From Janthinobacterium sp. TND4EL3 (lineage in GTDB: Bacteria; Pseudomonadota; Gammaproteobacteria; Burkholderiales; Burkholderiaceae_D), in assembly GCF_900156175.1 (NCBI RefSeq), contig NZ_FTMV01000020.1:1-64000 (forward strand): a stretch of 64,000 bases of DNA. The letters are read 5' to 3'. Below the pieces are notes generated by a model. It did no database searches. It was not told the DNA's origin and was given only the letters and a program-made list of their open reading frames with translations. Below are positions 63,834 to 64,000 of the stretch, piece after piece. The number at the start of each line of letters is the position of its first letter. Within the stretch, counting starts at the first letter, position 1. A program made the position numbers and the translations under genes.

Positions 63834-64000
63834 ATGAGCAAGACGGCGATGGCGGCGCTGCTGTGGTGGGCTTGCCTGGCGGCGCAGGCGGCGCCGCTGC
63901 GCTTGCCGGCGGGCAAGGAGCCCGTGGTGCAGGGCGGTTCCGTCACGGCTACGGCCCAAGGGGCGCGGATACGCTACCGGGGCTGGCTGCTGGCCGTTGA
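63834..64000 (+). CDS. Start of an exported protein (partial, runs off the window)
   Basis: The first 55 codons of an open frame. GGAGG lies just upstream of the ATG. Residues 1-22 look like a signal peptide (basic start, then MAALLWWACLAAQA), cleaved before APLRLPAG. The visible mature part (EPVVQGGSVTATAQGARIRYRG) is too short to classify. Another frame through the same bases lacks a ribosome site and signal and was discarded. It is divergent from the M14 gene. Confidence 0.6.
   Translation, partial: MSKTAMAALLWWACLAAQAAPLRLPAGKEPVVQGGSVTATAQGARIRYRGWLLAV

Overview
The window is GC-rich chromosomal DNA from a betaproteobacterium. It most resembles the Oxalobacteraceae (Janthinobacterium/Massilia/Duganella group). 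The reasons are the betaproteobacterial 5S rRNA end at the left edge, the recG // queA-tgt-yajC-secD-secF order, the large NAD-glutamate dehydrogenase, and protein sequences typical of that family. The genus is an inference. I see no insertion sequence, prophage, CRISPR array or tRNA gene; this is ordinary core and metabolic chromosome.

Layout. 1-134: 3' end of a 5S rRNA gene and its terminator, the end of an rRNA operon. 219-6311: a PagL-like lipid A deacylase, a 3-hydroxyisobutyrate-dehydrogenase-type reductase, an M20 amidohydrolase, a molybdopterin oxidoreductase and a lipoprotein aminopeptidase. 6588-12065: two tandem fadD-type acyl-CoA ligases, a Tat-exported PhoD phosphatase and a YciA-type acyl-CoA thioesterase. 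12127-18903: an Atm1-type ABC exporter, the gltIJKL acidic amino acid importer and an exported amidohydrolase. 19053-23273: pyrC, a DUF3025 protein, a Gfo/Idh oxidoreductase, an MFS transporter and a coupled 41-residue membrane peptide. 23285-31366: recG facing away from queA-tgt-yajC-secD-secF. 31441-35840: a ClpP-fold periplasmic protein, a WYL regulator, a glutathione transferase, a 52-residue ORF, an HDOD protein, an acidic small protein and a MarR regulator. 35972-49221: an AraC-type ArgR-like regulator and the arginine succinyltransferase (AST/aru) cluster in the order C-F-G-D-B-gdh-E. The glutamate dehydrogenase sits inside the pathway cluster. 49358-54256: DUF1993, a glycine-zipper protein, an OYE-type flavin reductase, an ABC-F protein and a RidA protein. 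54372-59741: two APC amino acid permeases and an exported S9 peptidase. 59752-64000: a YccS-type FUSC membrane protein, an M14 carboxypeptidase and the start of a new exported protein.

How the genes fit together. Amino acid and peptide use dominates. Exported peptidases (S9, amidohydrolase) and cytosolic ones, acidic amino acid import (GltIJKL), two permeases and RidA would feed carbon and nitrogen. The AST cluster takes arginine through succinylated intermediates to glutamate plus succinate, and the embedded dehydrogenase would take glutamate on to 2-oxoglutarate. A TGTCGC-N8-AA element upstream of aruC supports control by the adjacent AraC-type regulator.

The most unusual non-genic signal is a repeat of about 90-100 nt. 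It occurs twice (34957-35058 and 49876-49963), each time just 3' of a minus-strand gene. It has a 38/39-identical block and a hairpin whose two copies differ by compensatory base changes.
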